A DNA stretch of 12,205 bases, taken from assembly GCA_038234235.1 (NCBI GenBank), contig JBBSUQ010000097.1, positions 1-12,205 on the forward strand, in the 5' to 3' direction. The notes under the pieces are model-generated. The model was not told where the DNA came from, ran no database searches, and worked only from the letters and a program-made list of their open reading frames with translations. Source of the stretch: JBBSUQ01 sp038234235. Lineage in GTDB: Bacteria; Bacteroidota; Bacteroidia; Flavobacteriales_D; Crocinitomicaceae. The position numbers and the translations under genes are program-made. Of the stretch, positions 6,118 through 12,205 are shown piece after piece (position 1 is the stretch's first letter; each line of letters starts with the position of its first letter).

Positions 6118-7014
6118 ATGAAAAAAGCTTATGTATTTCCCGGTCAGGGTGCTCAGTTTTCAGGAATGGGTAAGGATCTTTATGACAACTCGGAAACAGC
6201 AAAACAACTCTTTATTAAAGCAAACGATATTTTAGGATTTGACATATCTAATATAATGTTTAACGGATCTGATGAGGATTTAAAACAAACGAAAGTAACA
6301 CAGCCTGCCATATTTTTACATTCTGTAATTTTGGCAAAATGTCTTGGCGATAACTTTGCTCCAGATATGGTAGCAGGACATTCTTTAGGAGAAATATCAG
6401 CGTTGGTGGCAAATGAAACTTTAGATTTTGAAAGCGGATTGAGATTGGTGCACAAACGCGCATTGGCAATGCAAGATGCTTGTGAGAAACAAAAATCGAC
6501 TATGGCGGCTATACTTGGTTTGGAAGATGCCGATGTTGAAAAAATATGCGCAGAAATTGATGGAATTGTTGTGGCTGCAAACTACAACTGTCCGGGTCAA
6601 TTGGTGATATCTGGAGAAACAAAAGCTGTGGAGGATGCCTGTGCAAAATTATTGGAAGCTGGTGCAAAAAGAGCTTTAATGTTGCCTGTGGGTGGAGCTT
6701 TTCATTCGCCTTTAATGGAACCTGCCAGAGAAGAATTGGCAAAAGCAATTTTAGAAACAGAATTTAAATCTCCAAAATGCCCGATATACCAAAACACAAC
6801 GGCAAAAGCTGTGACAGACCCCGAGGAAATTAAACGAAATTTAATAGACCAACTTACAGCACCTGTGAAATGGACACAAACGATGCAACAAATGATTGCA
6901 GATGGAGCAACAGAAATTGTGGAAGTTGGACCAGGAAAAGTACTGCAGGGTTTGTTTAAAAAAGTAGATCGTGCTTTACCTTGCTCCAGTGCTGAATTGG
7001 AATTAAAAAATTAA
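6118..7014 (+). CDS. fabD: Malonyl-CoA:acyl-carrier-protein transacylase
   Basis: This encodes 298 residues, the normal length for FabD. The enzyme moves malonyl groups from CoA to the phosphopantetheine of acyl carrier protein to supply type II fatty acid synthesis in the cytoplasm. Visible family motifs are FPGQGAQFSGMG at 7-18 and the nucleophile elbow GHSLGE with Ser89. Arg114, in LVHKRALAMQ, should bind the malonyl carboxylate. The motif GGAFHSPLM carries catalytic His196, Gln245 lies in LIDQLTAPVKW, and the protein closes with VEVGPGKVLQGL. All catalytic residues are present. The gene is alone, outside a fab cluster, which is common in Bacteroidota. It is preceded by its own -7 element and its stop codon lies within a long inverted repeat that probably terminates it. 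Confidence 0.97.
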   Translation: MKKAYVFPGQGAQFSGMGKDLYDNSETAKQLFIKANDILGFDISNIMFNGSDEDLKQTKVTQPAIFLHSVILAKCLGDNFAPDMVAGHSLGEISALVANETLDFESGLRLVHKRALAMQDACEKQKSTMAAILGLEDADVEKICAEIDGIVVAANYNCPGQLVISGETKAVEDACAKLLEAGAKRALMLPVGGAFHSPLMEPAREELAKAILETEFKSPKCPIYQNTTAKAVTDPEEIKRNLIDQLTAPVKWTQTMQQMIADGATEIVEVGPGKVLQGLFKKVDRALPCSSAELELKN

Positions 7015-7041
7015 ATTTCGCAAAATTTAATTTTTTAATTC
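7000..7041. terminator. Perfect 19-bp AT-only stem overlapping the fabD stop codon
   Basis: Bases 7000-7018 and 7023-7041 are exact reverse complements, separated by the 4-base loop CGCA. Apart from the closing G-C pair the stem is all A and T. The fabD stop codon (7012-7014) lies in the left arm, so the last four sense codons of fabD are part of the stem. The right arm contains a run of six T. It likely acts as a terminator and could work on either strand. Confidence 0.7.
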
Positions 7042-7066
7042 ACTTAGCGTCCGATAAACTTTATTT

Positions 7067-7104
7067 GTTCTTTTGCTCCCGATTTATATCGGGACAAAAA
7101 GAAC
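7067..7104. repeat. Imperfect 17-bp inverted repeat around CCCGAT/ATCGGG
   Basis: Bases 7067-7083 pair with 7088-7104 around the loop TTAT, with 15 of 17 positions complementary. The inner 7 bp (TCCCGAT/ATCGGGA) and outer 8 bp (GTTCTTTT/AAAAGAAC) are perfect, separated by two mismatches. It lies 25 bases after the fabD terminator stem and may mark one end of the non-coding element. Confidence 0.7.
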
Positions 7105-7625
7105 CAAAAAATCAAGACTTTCGAAGAACTTTAAAGCGCAACTTTTTCATTCAATAGGATTTTCGTTCCAGCGCTTTATTTTAAATGCTCCTGAAATTGG
7201 GATTTTGTCGGGATCTTCTGCGAAGCTTCCTCCAAAATCAACCAATTTCAGTACGCCTTCAATCCCCTATTTCTTTGGGACTAAGGTCCTTTGAAAGAAA
7301 TGAAGCGTTCTCGAATTCAAGTCCAAGAATTTAGAAAGTATTTACTTGTGATGAGAGACTGCCGCTGCGGGTGCTAAGCAACCGCCACTGAACTTTCGCC
7401 GAAGTGGAGTAGAATTAAAACCCAACGTCTGTAGGGATATTATTTATTCAAATTATTATTAATGGGCCAGTAATGTTTTTAATTCGAGCTTTTTTTGCGT
7501 TAAGGATTGAAATGGAAACATTGCTCTTGGACGGTATAATTTTGCTTTTTGGCGAAAGCGATAGCTCTTCGGCAAAGTTTAGCAAAATAGGCTGTGCAAG
7601 GGCAATTTTAGAATGAAAAGCCTGG

Positions 7626-7670
7626 TTCTCGATAATTTTTGGTGAGGCACGAAACTAAAATTATTGAGAA
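7626..7670 (+). repeat. 14-bp stem with one G-U pair, near the end of the haemoglobin gene
   Basis: TTCTCGATAATTTT (7626-7639) faces AAAATTATTGAGAA (7657-7670) across a 17-base loop. In a plus-strand RNA every position pairs, with one G-U wobble (7631 with 7665). In a minus-strand RNA the same position is an A-C mismatch. No T-run follows, so a simple terminator for the haemoglobin gene is not clear. Confidence 0.6.
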
Positions 7671-7689
7671 AACGCCCAAATGAGAATAA

Positions 7690-8034
7690 CTACATGCTTT
7701 TGGAAACTATTGTCCACCCTACCCAACGTGCTCTTTGTTTTGCAGCTTCGGCAGTTTCTCCTTGGAAAAGTTGATTTACAGTTTTATCGAAAATTAGTAA
7801 CCAACGATCTAGATGTTCTTGTTTTATTCTGAATTTTGAATGTTTTTCTACAACATTTGTGCTGTAACCTGCTTCGCTTAACAAGGCAAACGCCCAAAAA
7901 TTTACCATGTGAGGTTTGTGTTCTTCGAAATTAATGTGCTTGAAAAATAAACCAATTAATGGATCTTGAAATACTTGACCGTAAAATGTATCTATTAACA
8001 ATACCAAATCTTCTCGGTTTTGAATATCTTTCAT
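7690..8034 (-). CDS. Group III truncated haemoglobin
   Basis: This encodes 114 residues, a little shorter than the usual 120-140 of the family. Truncated (2-over-2) globins bind haem and react with oxygen, nitric oxide or related ligands. Features of group III are visible: LIDTFYGQVFQDPLIGLFF with Tyr18 at the B10 position, the HKPHMVNFW stretch covering the distal side (His39, His42, Trp47), and EHLDRWLLIFDKTVNQLF with His74 as the probable proximal haem ligand. A closing AAKQRARWVG helix follows. The start codon lies one base after the stop of the carbonic anhydrase-like gene, so translation is likely coupled. No cysteine pair or export signal is present, so the protein should be cytoplasmic. 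The physiological ligand cannot be told from sequence. Confidence 0.92.
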   Translation of the reverse strand: MKDIQNREDLVLLIDTFYGQVFQDPLIGLFFKHINFEEHKPHMVNFWAFALLSEAGYSTNVVEKHSKFRIKQEHLDRWLLIFDKTVNQLFQGETAEAAKQRARWVGWTIVSKSM

Positions 8035-8035
8035 A

Positions 8036-8554
8036 TCACTCGTCTTTAAACCAGCCCGAATACATTACATAATTATCGGCGATGCGTTGCACCTCTCCTT
8101 TAAAAAATTCGGGACTTAATGTTTTAACTTTTTTTGCTGGCACACCTGCATAAATGCTCCAAGATTCTAAAATTGTATTTTCTAAAAGCACCGCTCCGGC
8201 AGCTAAAATGCAGTTGCTATGTATGTGACAATTATCCATAACTATTGCGCCCATGCCAATTAGTACATTATCCTCTATTGTGCAACCATGAACGAGCGCG
8301 TTGTGGCCAATGGAAACGTTATTGCCAATGTTAACTTTGGTTTTCTGATAGGTGCAATGTATAACTGCGCCATCTTGCACATTAACTTTGTTGCCCATTC
8401 TTATTGAATTAACATCTCCTCTGATAACGGTATTGAACCACACGGAACATTGATCTCCCATTTGCACGTCACCAACAACGGTTGCGTTTTCTGCCAAATA
8501 ACAATCTTCTCCTATAATTGGCTCAATGCCTCTGCATGCTTTTATGAGTGCCAT
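8036..8554 (-). CDS. Gamma-class carbonic anhydrase-like hexapeptide-repeat protein (YrdA/PaaY type)
   Basis: This encodes 172 residues. The chain is a left-handed parallel beta-helix of hexapeptide repeats, as in YrdA, PaaY and gamma carbonic anhydrases, which form trimers with zinc held between subunits. The three metal-ligand histidines are visible: His66 (AVIHCTY), His84 and His89 (IGHNALVHGC). The VIRGDV motif (Arg45, Asp47) and VQDGAVIH (Gln60, Asp61) match the family active site. The motif WSIYAGVPAKKVKTL closes the helix, followed by a C-terminal alpha helix. Family members hydrate carbon dioxide or have weak or unknown thioesterase-like activity, so the exact reaction is uncertain. 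The gene sits 83 bases after the flippase gene and 1 base before the truncated haemoglobin. Confidence 0.93.
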   Translation of the reverse strand: MALIKACRGIEPIIGEDCYLAENATVVGDVQMGDQCSVWFNTVIRGDVNSIRMGNKVNVQDGAVIHCTYQKTKVNIGNNVSIGHNALVHGCTIEDNVLIGMGAIVMDNCHIHSNCILAAGAVLLENTILESWSIYAGVPAKKVKTLSPEFFKGEVQRIADNYVMYSGWFKDE

Positions 8555-8637
8555 AGTTTTTATTTACTTTTTGTTTTTATATGTGTCTTTTTTGTTTTTG
8601 AAAAAGCTAAGACTGAACGTTGGATATAAACTTTAAT

Positions 8638-10089
8638 CTATAAGTTTTTGACAACCTTACGCGGTTTTTCAATATAATAGACCAGACCTACAAATAGTAA
8701 AATGAGTATGTTGTTGAAGAAAAAGTTAAATACACCACTTTCTCCATTGACCCAAAAACATATAGCAAAAATAACCAGTGCGGTGCTCAAATATAAAAAG
8801 AACTTGCGCAAATTATATTTGATTGGATAATGGCGCTGACCGAGCAAATAAGATGCGGTCATTTGTAGTGCATATACAATTAATGTTGCCCAAGCACATG
8901 CTCTAAAACCGTAAACAGGAATAAATGTGAAATTGATAGCAATAGTTAGAATAGCGCCGCCAACTGCAATGTAGGCTCCGTATTTTGTTTGTCCGCTTAG
9001 TTTATACCAAATGCTTTGATTGATGTAAACTCCAAGAAAAACATTGGCCAATAATAATATTGGAACTATATCAATTCCGGTGAGGTAAACTTCGCTGCGA
9101 ATAAGATGTTTAAGTATATCTAAATTGAGCGAAACTAAAAGGAACAAAAGACAGACAACTGCAATAAAATAATTCATTACTTTACTGTACATTTTGTTGC
9201 GATCGGGCATGTTCATTTGTGAAAAGAAAAATGGTTCGGCAGCATAACGGTAGGCTTGCAAAAATATAGTTACGAGCATTGCCAATTTGTAACAAGCTGA
9301 ATAAATGCCGACTTGCGCTTCTGCAAAAACCAAAGAGCCAGTATCTGAATACAATATTTGTTTTAGTAAAATTCGATCTAGCGTCTCATTGATAATTCCT
9401 GCAAAACCTGCAATAACTAAAGGCCAAGCATAACGCCACATTTTTTTTATGAGGTCGAACTCCACTTTAAAATTTAAGCCGATAAAACTCTTATAAAGCA
9501 ATAAAGGTTTAACGAGCGATGAAATTAAATTTGCAATTAAAATAAATAAAACTCCAAATTCTGGATTGTTTGAGTCAAAAAAGAACAGGAAAAATATGAG
9601 GTTGAGGATAATATTTGTGAGAATGGATGAAAATTGAATTATAGCAAACTTTTTTGCTTTTTGTTCTGCACGTAACTGGGCGAGGGGCAAAGCACTTATG
9701 GCATCTATCACTACAATTATTCCCAGTAAAATAATATATTCCGGATGATCTGAGTATAGCATTGCCGAAGCTATCTTTCCGTGAAAAATAAATAGTAAAA
9801 GTAAAAAGACAACGTTAATTAATGCAACTGAGAAAAATGAATGTTTAAATGTAAATTTCGGCTCGCTTTTTTCTTGAAGGAATCTAAAATAGGTAGTTTC
9901 CATGCCAAAGGTTAACAGCACCACAAAAAATGCCACATATGCATATAGTTCTGAAACGACGCCATAATCTGCCGGATTGGTAAAGTAGGCGGTATAAAGT
10001 GGAAATAAAAAATAATTTAACAATCTACCAACGATACTTGGAAGTCCGTATACCGCCGTTTGACTTGCTAATTTTTTTATTACGCTCAA
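8638..10089 (-). CDS. Polysaccharide flippase-like membrane protein (MOP superfamily)
   Basis: This encodes 483 residues with around 12-14 predicted membrane helices. It begins SVIKKLASQTAVYGLPSIVGRLLNYFL in several short motifs typical of Wzx-like oligosaccharide flippases, with ADYG and FGMETTYFRF in the first two helices, as is usual for this family in Bacteroidota. Such proteins move lipid-linked sugar units across the inner membrane for surface polysaccharide or O-antigen. No glycosyltransferase or polymerase gene is nearby, so the substrate is unknown. The start is unusual: the first codon after the in-frame TAA of the crotonase gene is TTG (10089-10087), and the next methionine is near residue 63, past the conserved N-terminus. 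TTG is therefore the only reasonable start, and the two genes abut with no gap. Confidence 0.9.
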   Translation of the reverse strand: MSVIKKLASQTAVYGLPSIVGRLLNYFLFPLYTAYFTNPADYGVVSELYAYVAFFVVLLTFGMETTYFRFLQEKSEPKFTFKHSFFSVALINVVFLLLLFIFHGKIASAMLYSDHPEYIILLGIIVVIDAISALPLAQLRAEQKAKKFAIIQFSSILTNIILNLIFFLFFFDSNNPEFGVLFILIANLISSLVKPLLLYKSFIGLNFKVEFDLIKKMWRYAWPLVIAGFAGIINETLDRILLKQILYSDTGSLVFAEAQVGIYSACYKLAMLVTIFLQAYRYAAEPFFFSQMNMPDRNKMYSKVMNYFIAVVCLLFLLVSLNLDILKHLIRSEVYLTGIDIVPILLLANVFLGVYINQSIWYKLSGQTKYGAYIAVGGAILTIAINFTFIPVYGFRACAWATLIVYALQMTASYLLGQRHYPIKYNLRKFFLYLSTALVIFAICFWVNGESGVFNFFFNNILILLFVGLVYYIEKPRKVVKNL

Positions 10090-10872
10090 TTATTTTCGGA
10101 AATTTGGTTTTCTTTTTTCAAGAAATGCCGTTGTACCTTCTTTAAAATCATTGGTGCCGAAACATACTCCGAATTCTTCTACTTCTTTTGCAAAGCCATT
10201 TGTTCCCTCTTCAAAGCCAGCATTAATCGCTTTAATGGCCGAACCAATGGCTGTTGGCGAGTTTTGTAAAATTTTATTGGCAATTTCTTCAGCTTTTGGA
10301 AGTAATTCGGCCAAATCAACTACATAATTTACCAAGCCCCATTTTAGCGCTTCTTCGGCATTTATCATTGCGGCTGTAAAAACAAGCTCATTCGCCTTCC
10401 CTCTTCCAACCAATTGCGCCAATCTTTGCGTTCCGCCATAACCAGGAATTACTCCCAAAGAAACTTCGGGCAAACCCATTCTGGCATTTGAAGAAGCTAT
10501 ACGGATATGTGATGCCATTGCTAATTCTAACCCGCCACCAAGCGCAAATCCATTAATTGCTGCTATAACTGGAGTTGAAAGGTTTTCTATAAAACTAAAC
10601 AGTATATCTTGACCGTTTTGTGCGAGTTTTCCACCTTCAGCCACTGAAAAATCTGCAAATTCTTTAATATCTGCTCCTGCTACAAAAGCTTTTTCACCAG
10701 AACCTGTAAGTATTATTACTCCTACCTTGGAATCTTGATTGGCTTGCTTTATTGCAGCATGTAATTCTTCTATCGTCTCTTTATTAAGCGCATTAAGTTG
10801 CGATGGACGATTAATTGTAATGGTACAAATATGATTAATAGTTTCAGAAATAATGTTGTTGAATGCTCCCAT
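10090..10872 (-). CDS. Enoyl-CoA hydratase / crotonase family protein
   Basis: This encodes 260 residues, the standard crotonase length. Family motifs: NRPSQLNALN at 21-30; AGADIKEF at 65-72, which supplies the backbone NH of one side of the oxyanion hole; NGFALGGGLELAMA at 107-120 with Glu116; and LPEVSLGVIPGYGGTQRL at 134-151 with Glu136. The two glutamates are 20 residues apart, as in true hydratases, so addition of water to a 2-enoyl-CoA in fatty acid or amino acid breakdown is plausible. Crotonases vary widely in reaction, and the acyl substrate is unknown. A possible -7-like TATCTTTA lies at 10898-10905 (minus strand), about 25 bases before the start. The gene heads the run crotonase, flippase, carbonic anhydrase-like protein, haemoglobin. 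Confidence 0.93.
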   Translation of the reverse strand: MGAFNNIISETINHICTITINRPSQLNALNKETIEELHAAIKQANQDSKVGVIILTGSGEKAFVAGADIKEFADFSVAEGGKLAQNGQDILFSFIENLSTPVIAAINGFALGGGLELAMASHIRIASSNARMGLPEVSLGVIPGYGGTQRLAQLVGRGKANELVFTAAMINAEEALKWGLVNYVVDLAELLPKAEEIANKILQNSPTAIGSAIKAINAGFEEGTNGFAKEVEEFGVCFGTNDFKEGTTAFLEKRKPNFRK

Positions 10873-10962
10873 ATTTTACAAAAAAGTGAATTTAGGGTAA
10901 AGATACAAGAATGTTGGAAATATGAAAAGATTGAAAAAATTGTTTAGTTGAAATATAGAATA

Positions 10963-11205
10963 TTATTTATTAATCCATTCTTGATGAACACAAGTAATAC
11001 CTTCGCGAAGATCTTTAGTTTCGTTGAAATTATTATTTGAGGTTAATGTCTGAGAATTAATTTGAATTGAATTTTTACTGTCGTTGACTAAAGTTTCGGA
11101 GTGCTTTTCAGATTGACATGAATTCAAACATAAAGTTAAAAACGCAATGTTTGCAAAGGCTAAGAAAGTCTGAAATGTTGTTTGATTTGTAAATTGCTTT
11201 TTCAT
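10963..11205 (-). CDS. Small putative lipoprotein
   Basis: I start the gene at the ATG at 11205 (80 residues). A longer frame from 11232 would add nine residues (MNYNIKTII) before a normal signal peptide. The N-terminus MKKQFTNQ is followed by a hydrophobic core (FLAFANIAFLTLCL) and lipobox LNSC with Cys30. The mature part, about 50 residues, is Ser/Asn/Thr-rich and looks unstructured (SIQINSQTLTSNNNFNETKD) except for its end, GITCVHQEWINK. I do not recognise a family. A -7 match lies upstream at 11259-11266. It may be a real small envelope protein or a degenerate lipoprotein. The gene ends 90 bases before the crotonase start on the same strand. Confidence 0.55.
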   Translation of the reverse strand: MKKQFTNQTTFQTFLAFANIAFLTLCLNSCQSEKHSETLVNDSKNSIQINSQTLTSNNNFNETKDLREGITCVHQEWINK

Positions 11206-11258
11206 GATAATCGTTTTAATGTTGTAATTCATATTTCATAAATCTCGCCATTATTCGA

Positions 11259-11266
11259 CAAATTTA
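11259..11266 (-). promoter_or_regulatory. Candidate -7 element for the small lipoprotein gene
   Basis: The minus strand reads TAAATTTG, an exact TAnnTTTG match, with TTTG 15 bases further upstream (11282-11285), somewhat closer than the usual -33 spacing. It would give a leader of about 45 bases before the ATG at 11205. Confidence 0.4.
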
Positions 11267-11414
11267 GAAATTACTATCTATCAAATTGATTTTTAATAAT
11301 TTAATACAGTAAATTTTACAAACATTTAATTGTGTAATATTTAACGATGTGTGTAAAACCTTACTAAATTGGGTAATTTTTTGCTCTTAAAGATAGGCAT
11401 TCATTTGTATGAAC

Positions 11415-11422
11415 TATATTTG
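11415..11422 (+). promoter_or_regulatory. Candidate -7 element immediately before thiL
   Basis: TATATTTG matches TAnnTTTG exactly and ends four bases before the ATG at 11427. A transcript from it would begin at or next to the start codon, so thiL mRNA may be leaderless or nearly so. No -33 TTG is seen at good spacing. Confidence 0.45.
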
Positions 11423-11426
11423 CAGT

Positions 11427-12205
11427 ATGGAAGATACACGTACAGAACTAAGCAATATTGGTGAATTTGGTTTGATAAATAAGTTAACTGAAAAGTTTAA
11501 AATTAATAACGAATCAACGGTTTTTGGCATTGGTGACGATTCTGCAGTATTGAAATTGAATGAAACTGAATCTACACTCGTTTCTACGGATTTATTATTG
11601 GAAGGTGTGCATTTTAACCTGATGTACATGCCACTTAAACATTTGGGATATAAAGCTATTGCGACCAATGTGAGTGATATTTGTGCAATGAACGGAACTG
11701 CTACTCAAGTTACTGTGAGTATTGCTGTTTCAAATAGATTTCCGCTTGAAGCTTTGGAAGAATTGTATGCAGGTATTAGAACCGCATGTGATTTCTATAA
11801 AGTTGATTTAATTGGTGGAGATACTTCAACTTCCTTTTCTGGTCTAATGATTTCGATCACAGCAATAGGTAAATGCGAAATTGATAAAATTACTTATAGA
11901 AACGGAGCAAAAGAAAATGATATACTCGTTGTGACCGGAGATTTAGGTGCCGCCTACATGGGTTTACAAGTTTTGGAACGAGAAAAAGAGGTTTTCAAAG
12001 CAAGTGCTAATATTCAGCCAGATTTAGATGGGCATGATTATATTATTGAACGCCAGCTTAAGCCAGAAGCCAGAACTGATATTATTAGGTTTTTGAAAGA
12101 ACTAGAGGTAGTGCCAACTTCTATGATTGATATTTCTGACGGATTGGCATCAGAAACACTTCATATTTGTAAATCATCAAATGTTGGTTGCAGAATTTAC
12201 GATGA
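11427..12205 (+). CDS. thiL: Thiamine-monophosphate kinase, N-terminal part, cut by window edge
   Basis: 259 complete codons are visible with no stop before the right edge. ThiL phosphorylates thiamine monophosphate with ATP to make thiamine diphosphate, the active cofactor, in the cytoplasm. Motifs seen in order: RTELSNIGEFGLI near the start; the metal-binding GIGDDSAVL (Asp37, Asp38); STDLLLEGVHF (Asp55); NVSDICAMNG; LIGGDT; VVTGDLGAAYMG; KPEARTD; and MIDISDGLASE with its aspartates. These are the hallmarks of the PurM/ThiL-type ATP-binding fold. I prefer the ATG at 11427, which gives the family-typical start. An in-frame ATG at 11409 would add MNYICS and would put the -7 element inside the coding region. 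It is divergent from the small lipoprotein gene across about 200 bases. Confidence 0.95.
   Translation, partial: MEDTRTELSNIGEFGLINKLTEKFKINNESTVFGIGDDSAVLKLNETESTLVSTDLLLEGVHFNLMYMPLKHLGYKAIATNVSDICAMNGTATQVTVSIAVSNRFPLEALEELYAGIRTACDFYKVDLIGGDTSTSFSGLMISITAIGKCEIDKITYRNGAKENDILVVTGDLGAAYMGLQVLEREKEVFKASANIQPDLDGHDYIIERQLKPEARTDIIRFLKELEVVPTSMIDISDGLASETLHICKSSNVGCRIYD

Larger units (their letters stand above)
7042..7689. other. Non-coding, stem-rich region between fabD and the haemoglobin gene
   Basis: No credible gene is visible in these about 650 bases. A 73-codon plus-strand frame (7073-7294, TTG start) shows no family features. A minus-strand frame open for about 38 codons from about 7263 to a stop at 7147-7149 (containing LKLVDFGGSFAEDPDK) has no start codon. 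Several stems line up along the region: 7067-7104, 7367-7385, 7412-7420 with 7477-7485 (9 bp perfect), 7539-7546 with 7581-7588 (8 bp perfect), and 7626-7670. The higher GC patches (7360-7410) stand out from the AT-rich surroundings. Stem-rich intergenic repeats of this look occur in flavobacterial genomes; whether this is one needs a copy-number search. Confidence 0.45.

Noticed and set aside
6180..6748. Minus-strand open frames inside fabD
   Set aside because: They are antisense to a complete and conserved enzyme gene and have low-complexity translations.
7073..7294. 73-residue plus-strand frame after fabD
   Set aside because: It starts with TTG inside an inverted repeat, has no recognisable motif, and its composition looks like translated non-coding repeat.
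11414..11668. 84-residue minus-strand frame
   Set aside because: It is antisense to the conserved start of thiL.

Overview
The window looks like chromosomal DNA from a low-GC member of the Bacteroidota, most likely Flavobacteriales-like. Three things point there: a secreted protein ending in a type IX secretion (T9SS) sorting domain with a VYPNP motif, repeated matches to the Bacteroidota -7 promoter element TAnnTTTG, and start codons preceded by A-rich sequence rather than a clear Shine-Dalgarno. There are no tRNA or rRNA genes, CRISPR arrays, integrases or recognisable transposases.

Left part (1-2742). The left edge cuts a minus-strand AAA+ ATPase gene of the large ATPase_2-like family common in Bacteroidota. 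A perfect 16-bp inverted repeat sits just upstream of its start. Beyond the repeat, on the same strand, lies what I read as the decayed 3' end of a second ATPase of the same family. Next comes a short control region with a BlaI/MecI-type dyad and a good promoter. These precede a tight three-gene plus-strand unit: two outer-membrane beta-barrel-like proteins and a lipocalin-like lipoprotein.

Middle (2743-7014). This holds a minimal minus-strand J-domain protein, a polytopic membrane protein with a DUF5684-like C-terminal half, a 602-residue T9SS cargo protein followed by a strong intrinsic terminator, and fabD (malonyl-CoA:ACP transacylase). fabD ends inside a perfect 19-bp inverted repeat.

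Gap (7015-7689). About 650 bases have no credible gene but hold at least five separate stems. I read this as a non-coding repeat or structured element, or gene debris.

Right part (7690-12205). A minus-strand series reads in the order crotonase (enoyl-CoA hydratase), flippase, gamma-class carbonic anhydrase-like protein, group III truncated haemoglobin. Two of its junctions have 0 or 1 base between stop and start, so it is probably at least partly co-transcribed. Upstream of it, also on the minus strand, is a small lipoprotein. Divergent from that, thiL (thiamine-monophosphate kinase) runs off the right edge.

Most of the window is housekeeping or envelope function. The least explained parts are the ATPase-palindrome-relic arrangement at the left edge, the BlaI-like operator without its repressor, the uncharacterised barrel/barrel/lipoprotein unit, and the stem-rich gap at 7042-7689. 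I see no clear new defence or mobile system; the left-edge ATPase/palindrome unit is the best candidate for something undescribed.
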